This document shows, one piece after another, positions 37,374 to 45,344 of a stretch of 64,000 nt of DNA. This stretch comes from Roseateles depolymerans. Lineage in GTDB: Bacteria; Pseudomonadota; Gammaproteobacteria; Burkholderiales; Burkholderiaceae_C. The number at the start of each line of letters is the position of its first letter. Position 1 is the first letter of the stretch. The notes under the pieces are model-generated. The model ran no database searches. It was not told the DNA's origin and saw only the letters and a program-made list of their open reading frames with translations. A program made the position numbers and the translations under genes. The DNA lies in contig NZ_QUMT01000004.1 of NCBI RefSeq assembly GCF_003387155.1, forward strand, positions 1-64,000, given 5' to 3'.

Positions 37374-38018
37374 ATGAGCGAAACAATCAAGCTGCTGCTG
37401 GTGGAAGACCAGCAGCTGGTGCGCGAAGGCCTCAAGGGCCTGCTGGCCCTGCATGAGGACATTCAGCTGGTGGGTGAAGCCTCGGACGGTGCGGAAGCGC
37501 TGGAGCTGCTGGCGCGGGAGCAGCCGGATGTGATCCTGTCCGACATGCGCATGCCGCGCCTGGACGGCATCGGGCTGATCCGGGCCCTGGCCGCCCGTGC
37601 GCTCAAGATCCCGGTGGTGCTGCTGACCACCTTCGACGATGCGCAGGCTTTTGATGAAGCCGTGCGGGCGGGCGCCCGGGGCTTTTTGCTCAAGGCCATC
37701 AGCCCGGACACGCTGGTGCAGGCGCTGCGGGACGTGGTGCAGGGCGGCACGGCGCTGCGTCCGCTGCTCACCGAGCGCATGGAGCGTGCACCGGTCGAGC
37801 GGGCGTTCAGTGCCACGCCGGAGCCCGAGCCGCTCAGCCCCAAGGAGCTGCAGGTGCTGCGCTTGGTGGCCAGCGGCCGCAGCAATACCGAGATTGCGGC
37901 GCTGCTGGGCAACAGCGAAGGCGTGATCAAGAACCACTGCTCATCGGTGTTTGCCAAGATGGGCGTGAGGGACCGGACGCAGGCCGTGCTGCGGGCGATC
38001 GATCTGGGGTGGATCTGA
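37374..38018 (+). CDS. NarL/FixJ-family response regulator
   Basis: Protein of 214 residues. The receiver domain (about 5-120) has the acidic pair in LLVEDQQ, phospho-acceptor Asp in VILSDMRMPRLDG and Lys in FLLKAIS. The LuxR-type helix-turn-helix (about 150-210) has LSPKELQVLRLVASGRSNTE and NSEGVIKNHCSSVFAKMGV. It is the partner of the upstream kinase. Targets are unknown. Confidence 0.93.
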   Translation: MSETIKLLLVEDQQLVREGLKGLLALHEDIQLVGEASDGAEALELLAREQPDVILSDMRMPRLDGIGLIRALAARALKIPVVLLTTFDDAQAFDEAVRAGARGFLLKAISPDTLVQALRDVVQGGTALRPLLTERMERAPVERAFSATPEPEPLSPKELQVLRLVASGRSNTEIAALLGNSEGVIKNHCSSVFAKMGVRDRTQAVLRAIDLGWI

Positions 38019-38115
38019 CGAGGCCGGTGAACGGGGGCCGCTGGCCAAGCCGGCAAGCGGTCGGCGGTCGGCGGGCAGCCGGCTCAGCGGTCAGCCGGCA
38101 GCGCTCGCCTGGCGG

Positions 38116-38697
38116 TCAGCGAACGGCAGGACCGTCTGTCGGCAGCAGTCCTTCGGGCACACCCCGCACGCTTGCACTCGCCTGAATCGGACGCATCAGT
38201 TGCGGGCGGCCCAGTTCCATCACCCAGTAGGGCTGCGCACTGCCGGTGTCCCGCATGTCGCAGGCCAGGCCCACTTCGGTGAAGTCGGGGCCCATCAGGT
38301 TCTGGCAATGACCCGGGCTGTCCAGCCACAGCTGCAGCACTTCTTCCAGGGAGTCCGGCCCGGAGGCCAGGTTCTCACCCGCCAGGCGCAGCGAATAACG
38401 CACCGCTTCCAGCCGCTGAGGCAGGTTGGCGCCGGAGAGACTGGTGTGGCTGAGTTGCCGGCGGCTGGAGAGCTCGGCGGCGTACCGTCGCGCAGCATCC
38501 AAAAGGGCCGGTTGCCAGCGCAGCGGCGTGGCGGGGCCCATCGTCTGATTGCCGCAGGTGCGGCCTTGCGCGCGGATCTCGTTCAGGCGCTTGAGCACCT
38601 GCTCGGTGACGAGCTGCACGTCACAGGGCGCGGCGGCGGCGGGCGGCGTCAGAAGGACGGCTGCGCTCAGCAACGCAGCCACGATGGCGGCTTTCAT
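38116..38697 (-). CDS. Secreted CAP-domain protein
   Basis: Protein of 193 residues. A signal peptide (ending PPAAAAP) precedes a CAP/SCP-PR1 domain: RLNEIRAQGRTCG, LRWQPALLDAARRYAAELSS, SHTSLSG, AGENLASG, WLDSPGHCQNLMGPDFTEVG. The His and Glu that form the CAP cavity (SHTS, GENL, GHCQN) are present. Bacterial CAP proteins are extracytoplasmic with unknown enzymology. The 97-bp gap to the response-regulator gene contains scattered GCGGTC repeats and no clear terminator. Confidence 0.88.
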   Translation of the reverse strand: MKAAIVAALLSAAVLLTPPAAAAPCDVQLVTEQVLKRLNEIRAQGRTCGNQTMGPATPLRWQPALLDAARRYAAELSSRRQLSHTSLSGANLPQRLEAVRYSLRLAGENLASGPDSLEEVLQLWLDSPGHCQNLMGPDFTEVGLACDMRDTGSAQPYWVMELGRPQLMRPIQASASVRGVPEGLLPTDGPAVR

Positions 38698-38817
38698 GCC
38701 GGCAGTGTCCTGCGGCGGTTTTACGGCAGGGGAAAGCGGACGTAACGGCGAGGCTGCGGCGTGAAACAGTTCACGGAGCTCGGGCCGATTCGCGTCCGTC
38801 CGCGCCGCAGGCTGCGC

Positions 38818-39042
38818 TCAGCGGGAGTCCGGCAGGCGACGGGACGGCCTGAACAAGGCATGACGACCGACGGCGAAGGCGAGGTACACCGCCAGCAACG
38901 CGGTCAGGCCGAAGGCCTTGGTCGAGACAACCTGGCCGATCGTGGCCAGATGGGGGCGGAGCACAAACAGGGCGGCGGTGGCGCCGATCAACACGGCCAG
39001 GGACACCACAGACGCCAGGAGCAGGCGGAAAGACTTCTTCAA
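38818..39042 (-). CDS. Small two-helix membrane protein
   Basis: Protein of 74 residues with two membrane segments (about 8-29 and 43-62) and a basic C-terminal tail (RHALFRPSRRLPDSR). The start would be TTG at 39042, without a strong ribosome site, so the exact start is uncertain. No family is recognised. It stands alone on the minus strand between the CAP gene and hipA. Confidence 0.5.
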   Translation of the reverse strand: MKKSFRLLLASVVSLAVLIGATAALFVLRPHLATIGQVVSTKAFGLTALLAVYLAFAVGRHALFRPSRRLPDSR

Positions 39043-39276
39043 TTCAATTCAGGGCCTGCCCCAGCGCAGAAGGTGCGGCGACCGTGACTGCCGGCTGGCA
39101 GCGGGGCGCCGACCTGGGGCTGAATGCAAGGCCGCAGTATCGGGACGGCGGACTCTAGCAAAGTTTGAGGGGCGCGCTGTGAGGGATCGCCCGCATGGCG
39201 GGCAGGCGCTGGGTGGGGGCTTGAACGCGGCAGGAGCGGGCTTGCGGAGCCTGTGATGTGCCAGCCCGTCAAGGTT

Positions 39277-40599
39277 TCACCTGGGGCGGGGGCCGGAGAA
39301 TGCGCTCGACCGCCTTGTCTTGATGGCCGGCTGCTCGTAGGCCGAAGGGTCAAAGCGCTCGCGCTGTGTCTTCAGTTCGTCAGCGTCGATGCGCTCGGCC
39401 AATGCTTCAATGTCGCGCGCGGTAACGCCAACCTCAGCGAAGTGCTCACGCCAGCCCTCCACGACCTGGATGACCTTGGCAACTTCCAGGGCCGCTTCAG
39501 GAGCGGTCATCCCAAATGCCTCACATTGCGACATGGCATTTGTGAGGGTGGATTCTTGCCCGGCAGACCCGCAGATGAATTCCTGAAACCCTTGCCCGGA
39601 ATTGGTAGGGAGCACGTCGTAGGCGGGGGCCAGTTTCAGACGCCCACTTTCGCGGGGGTAGAGCACCAGCAAGGCGTGATTCTTCTCGTGGTCGTCAGTG
39701 TTGTCGATGAGGATATTGAACACCATCCGACGGAACAGCTCCCGGGTATCACGAAGATACGCGTCGTTGATCGACACACCGGCGCGCCGAAGCACACGCG
39801 CGAGCGCCGGGTAACCCAGTTCCGGTTCTGCGCCGCTGGGCGTTTCCGCTCGAATGGCGGTTCCTGCGGAGATGCTATGAATACGGCCGCCGGAGGTCCT
39901 GTCGAAGCGGCGCACCGCCAATGCGTTGCCGTCCTTGAGCGGTATGACTTGGGTGTCTGCAGTCACGATGTCGGCTCTTCGTGCCAGCGTCATTGACGCG
40001 TGCTCGATCAAAGGGGTGTCCACCGGCTCGTTGTTGAAGAACTTGATCACCCATTCGTGTCCCTCAATCTCGATGAGCGCCTTGGGCTTGGCTCCACCCA
40101 GGGGACTACCTCCACCCGCGATGATGCGGGCCTCAAGGGCGGTCAAGGGCTCCGCAGCTTCGATCTTCGCCACCACATCGCTGAGCTGCTGCGCGTCGGC
40201 GAGACGCGGCAAAGGTCCGCCAGGGCGAGGCAAGTATTCAGTGTCGGAGCTGGACACGCCAAGAGCACCAAAGCGCTCGTCCCCTGCGTAGTACAGGTAC
40301 TCCATCAAGGAGGTCCGCTTGGGTTTGTCCACGAAGCGGATCACCTTCTCTCCCCAGCGGTCGGGACGGGCATCGTCCACTGCCCCTACGGCCCTGGGCT
40401 CGCCTGCCAGACGGCCGGGAGGCATGTGTTCAGTATCAATCAGCGGCAAGTCTTCGCTGAGTGCAAAACCGTCGCTCAACCATTGAGGACCGTATCGCAG
40501 CGAGACACCCTTTCCTGAGGCAATCAGGCGCAACACGCCTACGTAACGCGGGGAATTTGGGTCAGCTAAGTACCAGAGGTGAAGAACATCGTGTCGCAT
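39277..40599 (-). CDS. hipA: HipA-family serine/threonine kinase toxin
   Basis: Protein of 440 residues. The HipA N-terminal subdomain (about 1-100) is followed by the kinase core: nucleotide-binding loop GGGSPLGGAKPKALI, conserved WVIKFFN, catalytic segment FNILIDNTDDHEKNHALL and metal-binding LAPAYDVLPT. E. coli HipA phosphorylates glutamyl-tRNA synthetase and stops growth. The target here is unverified. The ATG overlaps the hipB stop by one base, so the pair is translationally coupled. All kinase motifs look intact. Confidence 0.9.
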   Translation of the reverse strand: MRHDVLHLWYLADPNSPRYVGVLRLIASGKGVSLRYGPQWLSDGFALSEDLPLIDTEHMPPGRLAGEPRAVGAVDDARPDRWGEKVIRFVDKPKRTSLMEYLYYAGDERFGALGVSSSDTEYLPRPGGPLPRLADAQQLSDVVAKIEAAEPLTALEARIIAGGGSPLGGAKPKALIEIEGHEWVIKFFNNEPVDTPLIEHASMTLARRADIVTADTQVIPLKDGNALAVRRFDRTSGGRIHSISAGTAIRAETPSGAEPELGYPALARVLRRAGVSINDAYLRDTRELFRRMVFNILIDNTDDHEKNHALLVLYPRESGRLKLAPAYDVLPTNSGQGFQEFICGSAGQESTLTNAMSQCEAFGMTAPEAALEVAKVIQVVEGWREHFAEVGVTARDIEALAERIDADELKTQRERFDPSAYEQPAIKTRRSSAFSGPRPR

Positions 40600-40967
40600 C
40601 AGCGCCCTTCCTGGAGTCTACGAAGGCGTGCCTCGGCGGAAGCTTGCGCTCGCGACTTGCCGAGTTCGATGGCCTCGCGGACGTCCAACTCAATGGCGCC
40701 CCCATCTTGCTCAGGTGCTGCAAGCTGCCCCAGCTCGGCGTCCCGTTGCAGAAGCCACAGCGCCGAGGCCAGGATTCCCACACTCACGGTGGGATCGCCG
40801 GCCTCCAGACGCAGAAGAGTCGGCACCGTCACGCCCATGCGCTGGGCCCAGGTCTTCAGAGATTCTTTGCGGCGCAGCCTCGCCACCGCCAGATCGGCGC
40901 CGAGCTTTTCAATCGCCGCGAGCGTTGATGGTGGCAGTTGCTGGATAGCACGAGCTGGTTTCGGCAT
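40599..40967 (-). CDS. hipB: HipB-type XRE antitoxin
   Basis: Protein of 122 residues. A Cro/CI helix-turn-helix lies at about 25-80 (GADLAVARLRRKESLKTWAQ, RMGVTVPTLLRLEAGDPTVS). It binds and silences HipA and represses the operon. The start is ATG 40967. Directly upstream is an AT-rich 43-bp inverted repeat that is the likely operator. The sequence around the operator is far richer in A and T than the flanking genes. Confidence 0.87.
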   Translation of the reverse strand: MPKPARAIQQLPPSTLAAIEKLGADLAVARLRRKESLKTWAQRMGVTVPTLLRLEAGDPTVSVGILASALWLLQRDAELGQLAAPEQDGGAIELDVREAIELGKSRAQASAEARLRRLQEGR

Positions 40968-40969
40968 AC

Positions 40970-41012
40970 AAATAGAGTATATCGAAAACCGCTATTTCGA
41001 TAAATTCTATTT
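40970..41012 (-). promoter_or_regulatory. Palindromic operator of hipBA
   Basis: TATCGAAA (40980-40987) and TTTCGATA (40995-41002) form a perfect inverted repeat with a 7-bp spacer. The symmetry extends outward to 16-bp arms (40970-40985 and 40997-41012) with two mismatches. It begins 3 bp upstream of the hipB ATG, so HipB binding here would overlap the leader and block the promoter. Confidence 0.7.
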
Positions 41013-41069
41013 TAACGATCAGTACTGCCCGCAGCTACGCGGCGTGCGCCAACGCATTCAGGCAAGGAG

Positions 41070-41918
41070 CTACCGCGCCACCCGTCGTGGCCAGATCAGT
41101 GCACCATTGGCACTGTCCACACCTACCGAAGCCGTGTCGGCCTGGCGCGTGCAACCCGTCGCGCTGCAAAGGTAGCGCGCCGCTTCCAGGGGCGCCGATG
41201 GTGCCGCATCCGCCGACGTGCTCGCGGTACCCAGGGCCGAACGCTCTACGACCGTCAGCAGCACCTCCCCCACACGAGGCCCTGCCGCGAGGGCGTCGCA
41301 ACTGGCCCAGTAGCCCACAAAGCGCTGCGCCTGCACGGGGACGCGGGAACGCCCGCCAGGGACCAGCACCACACTGGTCCAGCGCTGCGCCGAGCCGCTC
41401 TTTCCGAGGCCCTCATGCGGGAACTGGATGCAGGTTCCCCAAGCGCGGCCCGCCGTCTGGACGGCATAGGCGCGTGGCGAGGCCCAGTCGATGTCCGGGA
41501 GGTCCTGCCCGTTCACCGCTCCGTGGTCGGCGCGCTTGAGCGCGCGCTGCTGCCCATCGATGAACAGCGTGCCGTGGTCACGATCGATGCGCAGCGGGCC
41601 AATGAACGTGTCACAGCCCTGCGGGCCGCAGCCGCTGCGGGCCGCAATCGGCGTGAGCTGCGCCGGTGGCAATCCTTGCGTGACGGCGTTCACCAGATCA
41701 GCGGTGTTGCCGATGCGCAGGGCCGCATCGGAAGCTGCAGTCTGCGGCGCTTCAGGCGCATCGGACATGGCATGCGCCGGCGCAGCGCTCAGGGCGCCCA
41801 GGACGCTCAGGCCGAGGGCCAGCATTCCCGCAAGCCTGCGAGCCCGCGGCAGACGCGTGGACCCGCCGCCAGCGGACGTTGCAACAGTGAGGTGTGCAGC
41901 GCGAGCACGGAACATCAT
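41070..41918 (-). CDS. Exported protein, possible partner of the hydrolase-like gene
   Basis: Protein of 282 residues. A long basic N-terminus is followed by a hydrophobic signal segment ending SAAPAHAM (about 32-50); translation could also begin at the Met near residue 32. The mature part has six Cys in pairs (GCGPQGC, GTC, ASC, YLC..TGC), as expected for disulfide-bonded periplasmic proteins. No named domain is recognised. The ATG overlaps the stop of the hydrolase-like gene (ATGA), so the two are translationally coupled. An immunity or inhibitor role against that enzyme is a reasonable guess only. Confidence 0.7.
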   Translation of the reverse strand: MMFRARAAHLTVATSAGGGSTRLPRARRLAGMLALGLSVLGALSAAPAHAMSDAPEAPQTAASDAALRIGNTADLVNAVTQGLPPAQLTPIAARSGCGPQGCDTFIGPLRIDRDHGTLFIDGQQRALKRADHGAVNGQDLPDIDWASPRAYAVQTAGRAWGTCIQFPHEGLGKSGSAQRWTSVVLVPGGRSRVPVQAQRFVGYWASCDALAAGPRVGEVLLTVVERSALGTASTSADAAPSAPLEAARYLCSATGCTRQADTASVGVDSANGALIWPRRVAR

Positions 41919-42430
41919 TTGTGGACCTTGTTGCCGGTGGCCTGGAGGAAGTCAGCGTTGTACTTCCAGAAGATGGTGCCGCCATAAGCAGCCGTGGACT
42001 CGTACTTGTAGTTCCACTTGCCGCGCAGCCGGGTCGGCTTGCGCTTGGCGTCCAACCACCACTCCTCGCCCGGCACGACCGTTTCCTTGATGTTGTAGAT
42101 GTTGTGCTTGGGGTCGGTGAACTTGATGCCGTCCTTCACCTTCACGTGGGCGTCATAGTTGGTGGCAATGTCGGCGCCATCCCAGAAATAGCCGCCGTTG
42201 GAGTAGTCCTTGCCATTGGGATCGAGCGCGTTGCGCGCCGCCCGCACCGCCATGCTCATGCCAGGGCTGGCCATGACGACTTTGTCCGACGAGTTCTTGA
42301 GCAGCTTGTGGCGGTCGTTTCCGTCGCTGGCGGCGAAGGCGAAGGTCTTGTCGGTCTTCAGAAACTGCGCGACCGTCGCAAAACCGCGTGCCTTTTGCTG
42401 GCGGACGACCACGTTCGCGATCGCAGCCAT
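41915..42430 (-). CDS. Cell-wall-hydrolase-like protein, N-terminally broken
   Basis: The open part gives 171 residues from ATG 42430. The reading frame continues upstream to 42490 with coding-like sequence (ALAALAYGESSTKDVFEEMAAI) but no start codon, so the true N-terminus lies further up in another frame. YGESS...EEMAAIANVVVRQ followed by AVRAARNAL resembles the SleB-type cell-wall hydrolase fold, in which the Glu of GE is catalytic. The C-terminus STAAYGGTIFWKYNADFL reminds me of hydrolase-like proteins encoded near type VI secretion genes; this is from memory and unverified. No secretion genes are in the window. Confidence 0.6.
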   Translation of the reverse strand: MAAIANVVVRQQKARGFATVAQFLKTDKTFAFAASDGNDRHKLLKNSSDKVVMASPGMSMAVRAARNALDPNGKDYSNGGYFWDGADIATNYDAHVKVKDGIKFTDPKHNIYNIKETVVPGEEWWLDAKRKPTRLRGKWNYKYESTAAYGGTIFWKYNADFLQATGNKVHK

Positions 42431-42635
42431 TTCCTCGAAGACGTCCTTCGTGGAACTTTCTCCGTAGGCCAGGGCGGCCAGGGCGCTCGATCAGCATCGA
42501 GCTTGTCGCTGGCCGGCGCCACCGTGCCGCCCACCGGACCTGGCGCTGCGGATGCGGTGCGGATCAGGGTGCCTTCGTCGATGTCAATGCGGTTGCGCCG
42601 ACCCCCAGGGGGCCCGGAATGCGGATGTCAGGCAT
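42431..42635 (-). pseudogene. Frameshifted 5' part of the hydrolase-like gene
   Basis: Reading from ATG 42635, frame one gives MPDIRIPGP and then leaves the coding-like frame at a C5-T-G5 run (about 42601-42615). The second frame gives RRNRIDIDEGTLIRTASAAP, and later APASDKLDAD. Near 42485-42495 a second shift is needed to join the frame of the downstream open part. Both shifts are in the same direction, as if one base were missing at each point. Either the gene is decayed or the assembly has two single-base errors. Confidence 0.55.
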
Positions 42636-42795
42636 GGTGGTGGACAGGCAGAAGCAAGGCTGGCTCCACTATAGGGTGCGAGCCTGTTTGATCCTCCGCA
42701 ATCATCGCAGCATCGACCCGGTCCGCCCAGCGCACTGACGGCTCACAAGGGCAGCACAGCTTTGCGTCAATGCTCACGTTCCAGAAGCTCCCATA

Positions 42796-42831
42796 GTTGA
42801 CAAACGTCCTTACGGATTAGAATTCGTCAAC
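42796..42831 (+). promoter_or_regulatory. Putative promoter and inverted repeat before the XRE–ImmA gene
   Basis: TTGACA (42797-42802) and TAGAAT (42818-42823) are near-consensus -35 and -10 boxes with a short 15-bp spacer. The box region is bracketed by GTTGAC (42796-42801) and GTCAAC (42826-42831), an inverted repeat that could be the autoregulatory operator of the XRE protein. GAGG, 5 nt before the ATG, is the ribosome site. Confidence 0.55.
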
Positions 42832-42843
42832 CACGAGGTGCAC

Positions 42844-43920
42844 ATGATCCACGATCAAATCCGCCGTGCGCGGCTGCTTCGCGGATGGAGTCTCGACGAA
42901 GTGGCCCAGCGCATGGGCGACATCACCAAGCAAGGCCTGAGCAAGCTTGAAAAGGGCTTGTCCGCACCCAACTCCACGCGGCTGTTGCAGCTGGCGCACG
43001 TGCTGGAGGTCAAGCCCGAGTACTTCTTCCGCAGCGGCACGCTGCAGCTGGCGCCGCTGGAGTTCCGCAAGCTTGCCAGCATGCCCAGGAAAAGGCAGCA
43101 GCAGATCGAAGAGCGGGTGCGTGATGTGCTCGAACGCTACATCGCGCTGGAGCAATGCTTTGCTTTGGATGACCCTGCCCTGGTGCCGCTCCAGGCGCCT
43201 CGAGCGCTGGCCGTGAACACCGTCGCCGAAGCCGAGTCTGCCGCGGAACAGCTGCGAGAACGGTGGGCGCTCGGAGGCGATGCCATCGCTCACCTCACCG
43301 AGTTGCTGGAAGATCACGGCATCAAGGTGGCGCTTCTGGCCCACACCGATGGCTTCGATGGCGCGTGCGCGGCCACCCAGGACGAGCTTCATGTACTGAT
43401 TGCACTGAACCGTGAGCGAGCCGGCGAGCGCGTTCGCTTCACGGCGGCCCATGAGCTGGGCCATTGGGTCATGCACCTGCCGGCCGAGATGCCGGAAGAC
43501 GAGCAGGAACGCTGCTGCCATCGCTTCGCCGGTGCCTTGCTGTACCCGCGCCAGCGCGTGGAAGCCGATTTCGGCACGCATCGACGTCATCGCGTTTTGC
43601 CCATAGAACTTTTGAATGCCAAGCGTCGTTACGGCATTTCCATGGCTGCGGCCCTGCGCCGCTTGAAGGATCTGGGCCTGATCTCCGATCCGGGCTATCT
43701 GTCCATGAACAAGCTGTTTGCCAGTCAAGGCTGGAAGCGCCAGGAGCCTGAAACTCAACTCAGCGAGCAGCCCCGGCGTTTTGAGTCCTTGGTGTATCGC
43801 GCGCTCGCGGAAGACCTGATCAGCCCAACACGCGCTGCCGAGCTGCTGCAGTGCCCCGTGGCCGAACTGGATCCTGGCCTGGCCCGCCTGTCGGGCCCGA
43901 TTGAGCCCGTCATGGCATGA
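42844..43920 (+). CDS. XRE helix-turn-helix protein with ImmA/IrrE metallopeptidase domain
   Basis: Protein of 358 residues. An N-terminal Cro/CI helix-turn-helix (about 5-60, IRRARLLRGWSLDEVAQRMG) is followed by an ImmA/IrrE-type zinc peptidase with H203-E-L-G-H207 in AAHELGHWVMH and RFAGALLYPR. Such proteins act as self-contained repressor and protease, or as the antitoxin of toxin–antitoxin pairs. ATG 42844 is chosen over GTG 42838 because GAGG overlaps the GTG. A PIN-domain gene lies 27 bp downstream on the opposite strand. Confidence 0.88.
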   Translation: MIHDQIRRARLLRGWSLDEVAQRMGDITKQGLSKLEKGLSAPNSTRLLQLAHVLEVKPEYFFRSGTLQLAPLEFRKLASMPRKRQQQIEERVRDVLERYIALEQCFALDDPALVPLQAPRALAVNTVAEAESAAEQLRERWALGGDAIAHLTELLEDHGIKVALLAHTDGFDGACAATQDELHVLIALNRERAGERVRFTAAHELGHWVMHLPAEMPEDEQERCCHRFAGALLYPRQRVEADFGTHRRHRVLPIELLNAKRRYGISMAAALRRLKDLGLISDPGYLSMNKLFASQGWKRQEPETQLSEQPRRFESLVYRALAEDLISPTRAAELLQCPVAELDPGLARLSGPIEPVMA

Positions 43921-43947
43921 GGCTTCGCATCACACCGGCGCGCCTAA

Positions 43948-44451
43948 TCAGCTGACGGAGCTCTGCCAAAGCGCCAGCCGCTGGTCGCACTCCGCGACGG
44001 GGAATCGCGCCCCCGCATCCAGCATGTCCCGCAGCGCCGCCGCCGCCTGGGCTGCGGGGAGGATGTGGTGGGTCACCAACTGATCCAGTAGCCACAGCGC
44101 GCCATGCACTTGCACGCCGTCTTTCGAGGCTTGTCTGCGCAATCGGCCATCGCCGGTGAGCAGAGGAACGCCGAGGGTCTTGGCCACGAGATAGCAGGAC
44201 ACATCCGCCAGGCAACTGTTGCCATGCTCGGCCATCAACGCAAACAGTTGCGCCACTGCGTCTTCCGCCAAAACCTCCACCAGCAGCCCGCGCGACAGCA
44301 GTCCATCCGGAGCAGGTTCGTCCAACTCGTTCATCACAAAGTCGGTGCTGACGAAGGTGAAGGGCAGCAGGAACAGCGCGTCCAGCAACCCACCCCGACC
44401 AAAATCGATCCAGATGTTGGTGTCGCTGATGTAGACACGCTGCTTGGACAT
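43948..44451 (-). CDS. PIN-domain-like ribonuclease
   Basis: Protein of 167 residues. The opening YISDTNIWIDF holds the first conserved Asp. The next acidic positions are in TDFVMNELDEP and the LADVS segment, and the fourth in LLTGDGRLRRQA, which fits the PIN active-site pattern of three to four Asp/Glu. PIN toxins cut tRNA or rRNA. It is convergent with the XRE–ImmA gene and has no RHH or AbrB antitoxin beside it, so the ImmA protein is the only candidate partner. The ribosome site is weak. Confidence 0.75.
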   Translation of the reverse strand: MSKQRVYISDTNIWIDFGRGGLLDALFLLPFTFVSTDFVMNELDEPAPDGLLSRGLLVEVLAEDAVAQLFALMAEHGNSCLADVSCYLVAKTLGVPLLTGDGRLRRQASKDGVQVHGALWLLDQLVTHHILPAAQAAAALRDMLDAGARFPVAECDQRLALWQSSVS

Positions 44452-44542
44452 CGGCGGGCTCAGATCACGGCGGTTAACGCTGAGACAACATGAGTTCGTA
44501 ACCTGCCTTTGTGATGTTCCGGCTGCTTGCGTTCAAAAGAAA

Positions 44543-44571
44543 AAGGCCCCAGGTGACGCGCACCGGAGGCC
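44543..44571 (-). terminator. Terminator of ssb
   Basis: Hairpin AGGCC...GGCCT with an inner GGTG/CACC helix. On the minus strand it is followed by TTTTTCTTTT, 31 bp after the ssb stop. Confidence 0.8.
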
Positions 44572-44601
44572 TCTTGTTCACCTTCTAGCCAAAGGCAAGA
44601 C

Positions 44602-45156
44602 TCAGAACGGGATGTCGTCATCCATATCGTCAAACCCCGTGGCCGGCTTGGCCGCCGGAGCCGGTGCAGGACGCGGTGCGCTGCGGGGCGCCGGTGCGCG
44701 CGGGCTGTCGAAATCACCCGCGTCACGGCCGCTGCCGCCGCCGCTGCTCTCACGGCTGCCGCCGGAAGAACGCTCGCGGTTGTAACCGCCGCCACCGCCG
44801 CCGCCCATGTCGTCGCCACCATCACGGCCGCCCAGCAGCTGCATGGTTTCGGCAATGATTTCGGTGGTGTAGTTGTCCTTGCCTTCCTTGTCCTGCCACT
44901 TGCGGGTCTTCAGGCGGCCTTCCACATACACCGGGCGGCCCTTCTTGAGATATTCACCCGCGATCTCTGCCAGACGGTCGTAGAACACCACACGGTGCCA
45001 TTCGGTCTCTTCCTGGCGCTCGCCGCCTTCGCGGCTCTTCCAGTTGCGGGTGGTGGCGATGCTCACATTGCACACCGCGCTGCCGCTGGGGGTGTAGCGC
45101 AGTTCAGGGTCACGGCCGAGATTGCCGAGGATGATGACTTTGTTGACCGAGGCCAT
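44602..45156 (-). CDS. ssb: Single-stranded DNA-binding protein
   Basis: Protein of 184 residues. The OB fold (about 1-112) contains [20 protein letters not shown] and [21 protein letters not shown] Gly/Ser/Ala/Pro-rich disordered linker follows, and the acidic tip DDDIPF is the docking peptide for replication and repair partners. It coats single-stranded DNA as a tetramer. The start at 45156 is preceded by a purine-rich stretch; an upstream in-frame extension is not conserved-looking. It is divergent from nothing close; the next gene upstream, a GGDEF protein, is on the same strand. Confidence 0.96.
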   Translation of the reverse strand: MASVNKVIILGNLGRDPELRYTPSGSAVCNVSIATTRNWKSREGGERQEETEWHRVVFYDRLAEIAGEYLKKGRPVYVEGRLKTRKWQDKEGKDNYTTEIIAETMQLLGGRDGGDDMGGGGGGGYNRERSSGGSRESSGGGSGRDAGDFDSPRAPAPRSAPRPAPAPAAKPATGFDDMDDDIPF

Positions 45157-45344
45157 GGTTGCCGTCCGCTTGCGTATGGTTAAAAAGTTGCGGCCGCCCG
45201 GCATCCCTGGAGCCCGTCCAGGCACGCCGCGGCGGCGCTACCCTCAATTATGCCGCTTGGCCCCGCTCCCCGATTCGGTAGAAATTCCAGCGGGCCTGAC
45301 CCGTTCCGGTGGGCGCCCCGGCGGGTTCGCGCAGGGGGTGAAGG

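Noticed and set aside
42153..42497. A 114-codon minus-strand open frame starting MLIERPG inside the hydrolase-like gene
   Set aside because: After its first codons it is the out-of-frame shadow of the hydrolase-like coding sequence.
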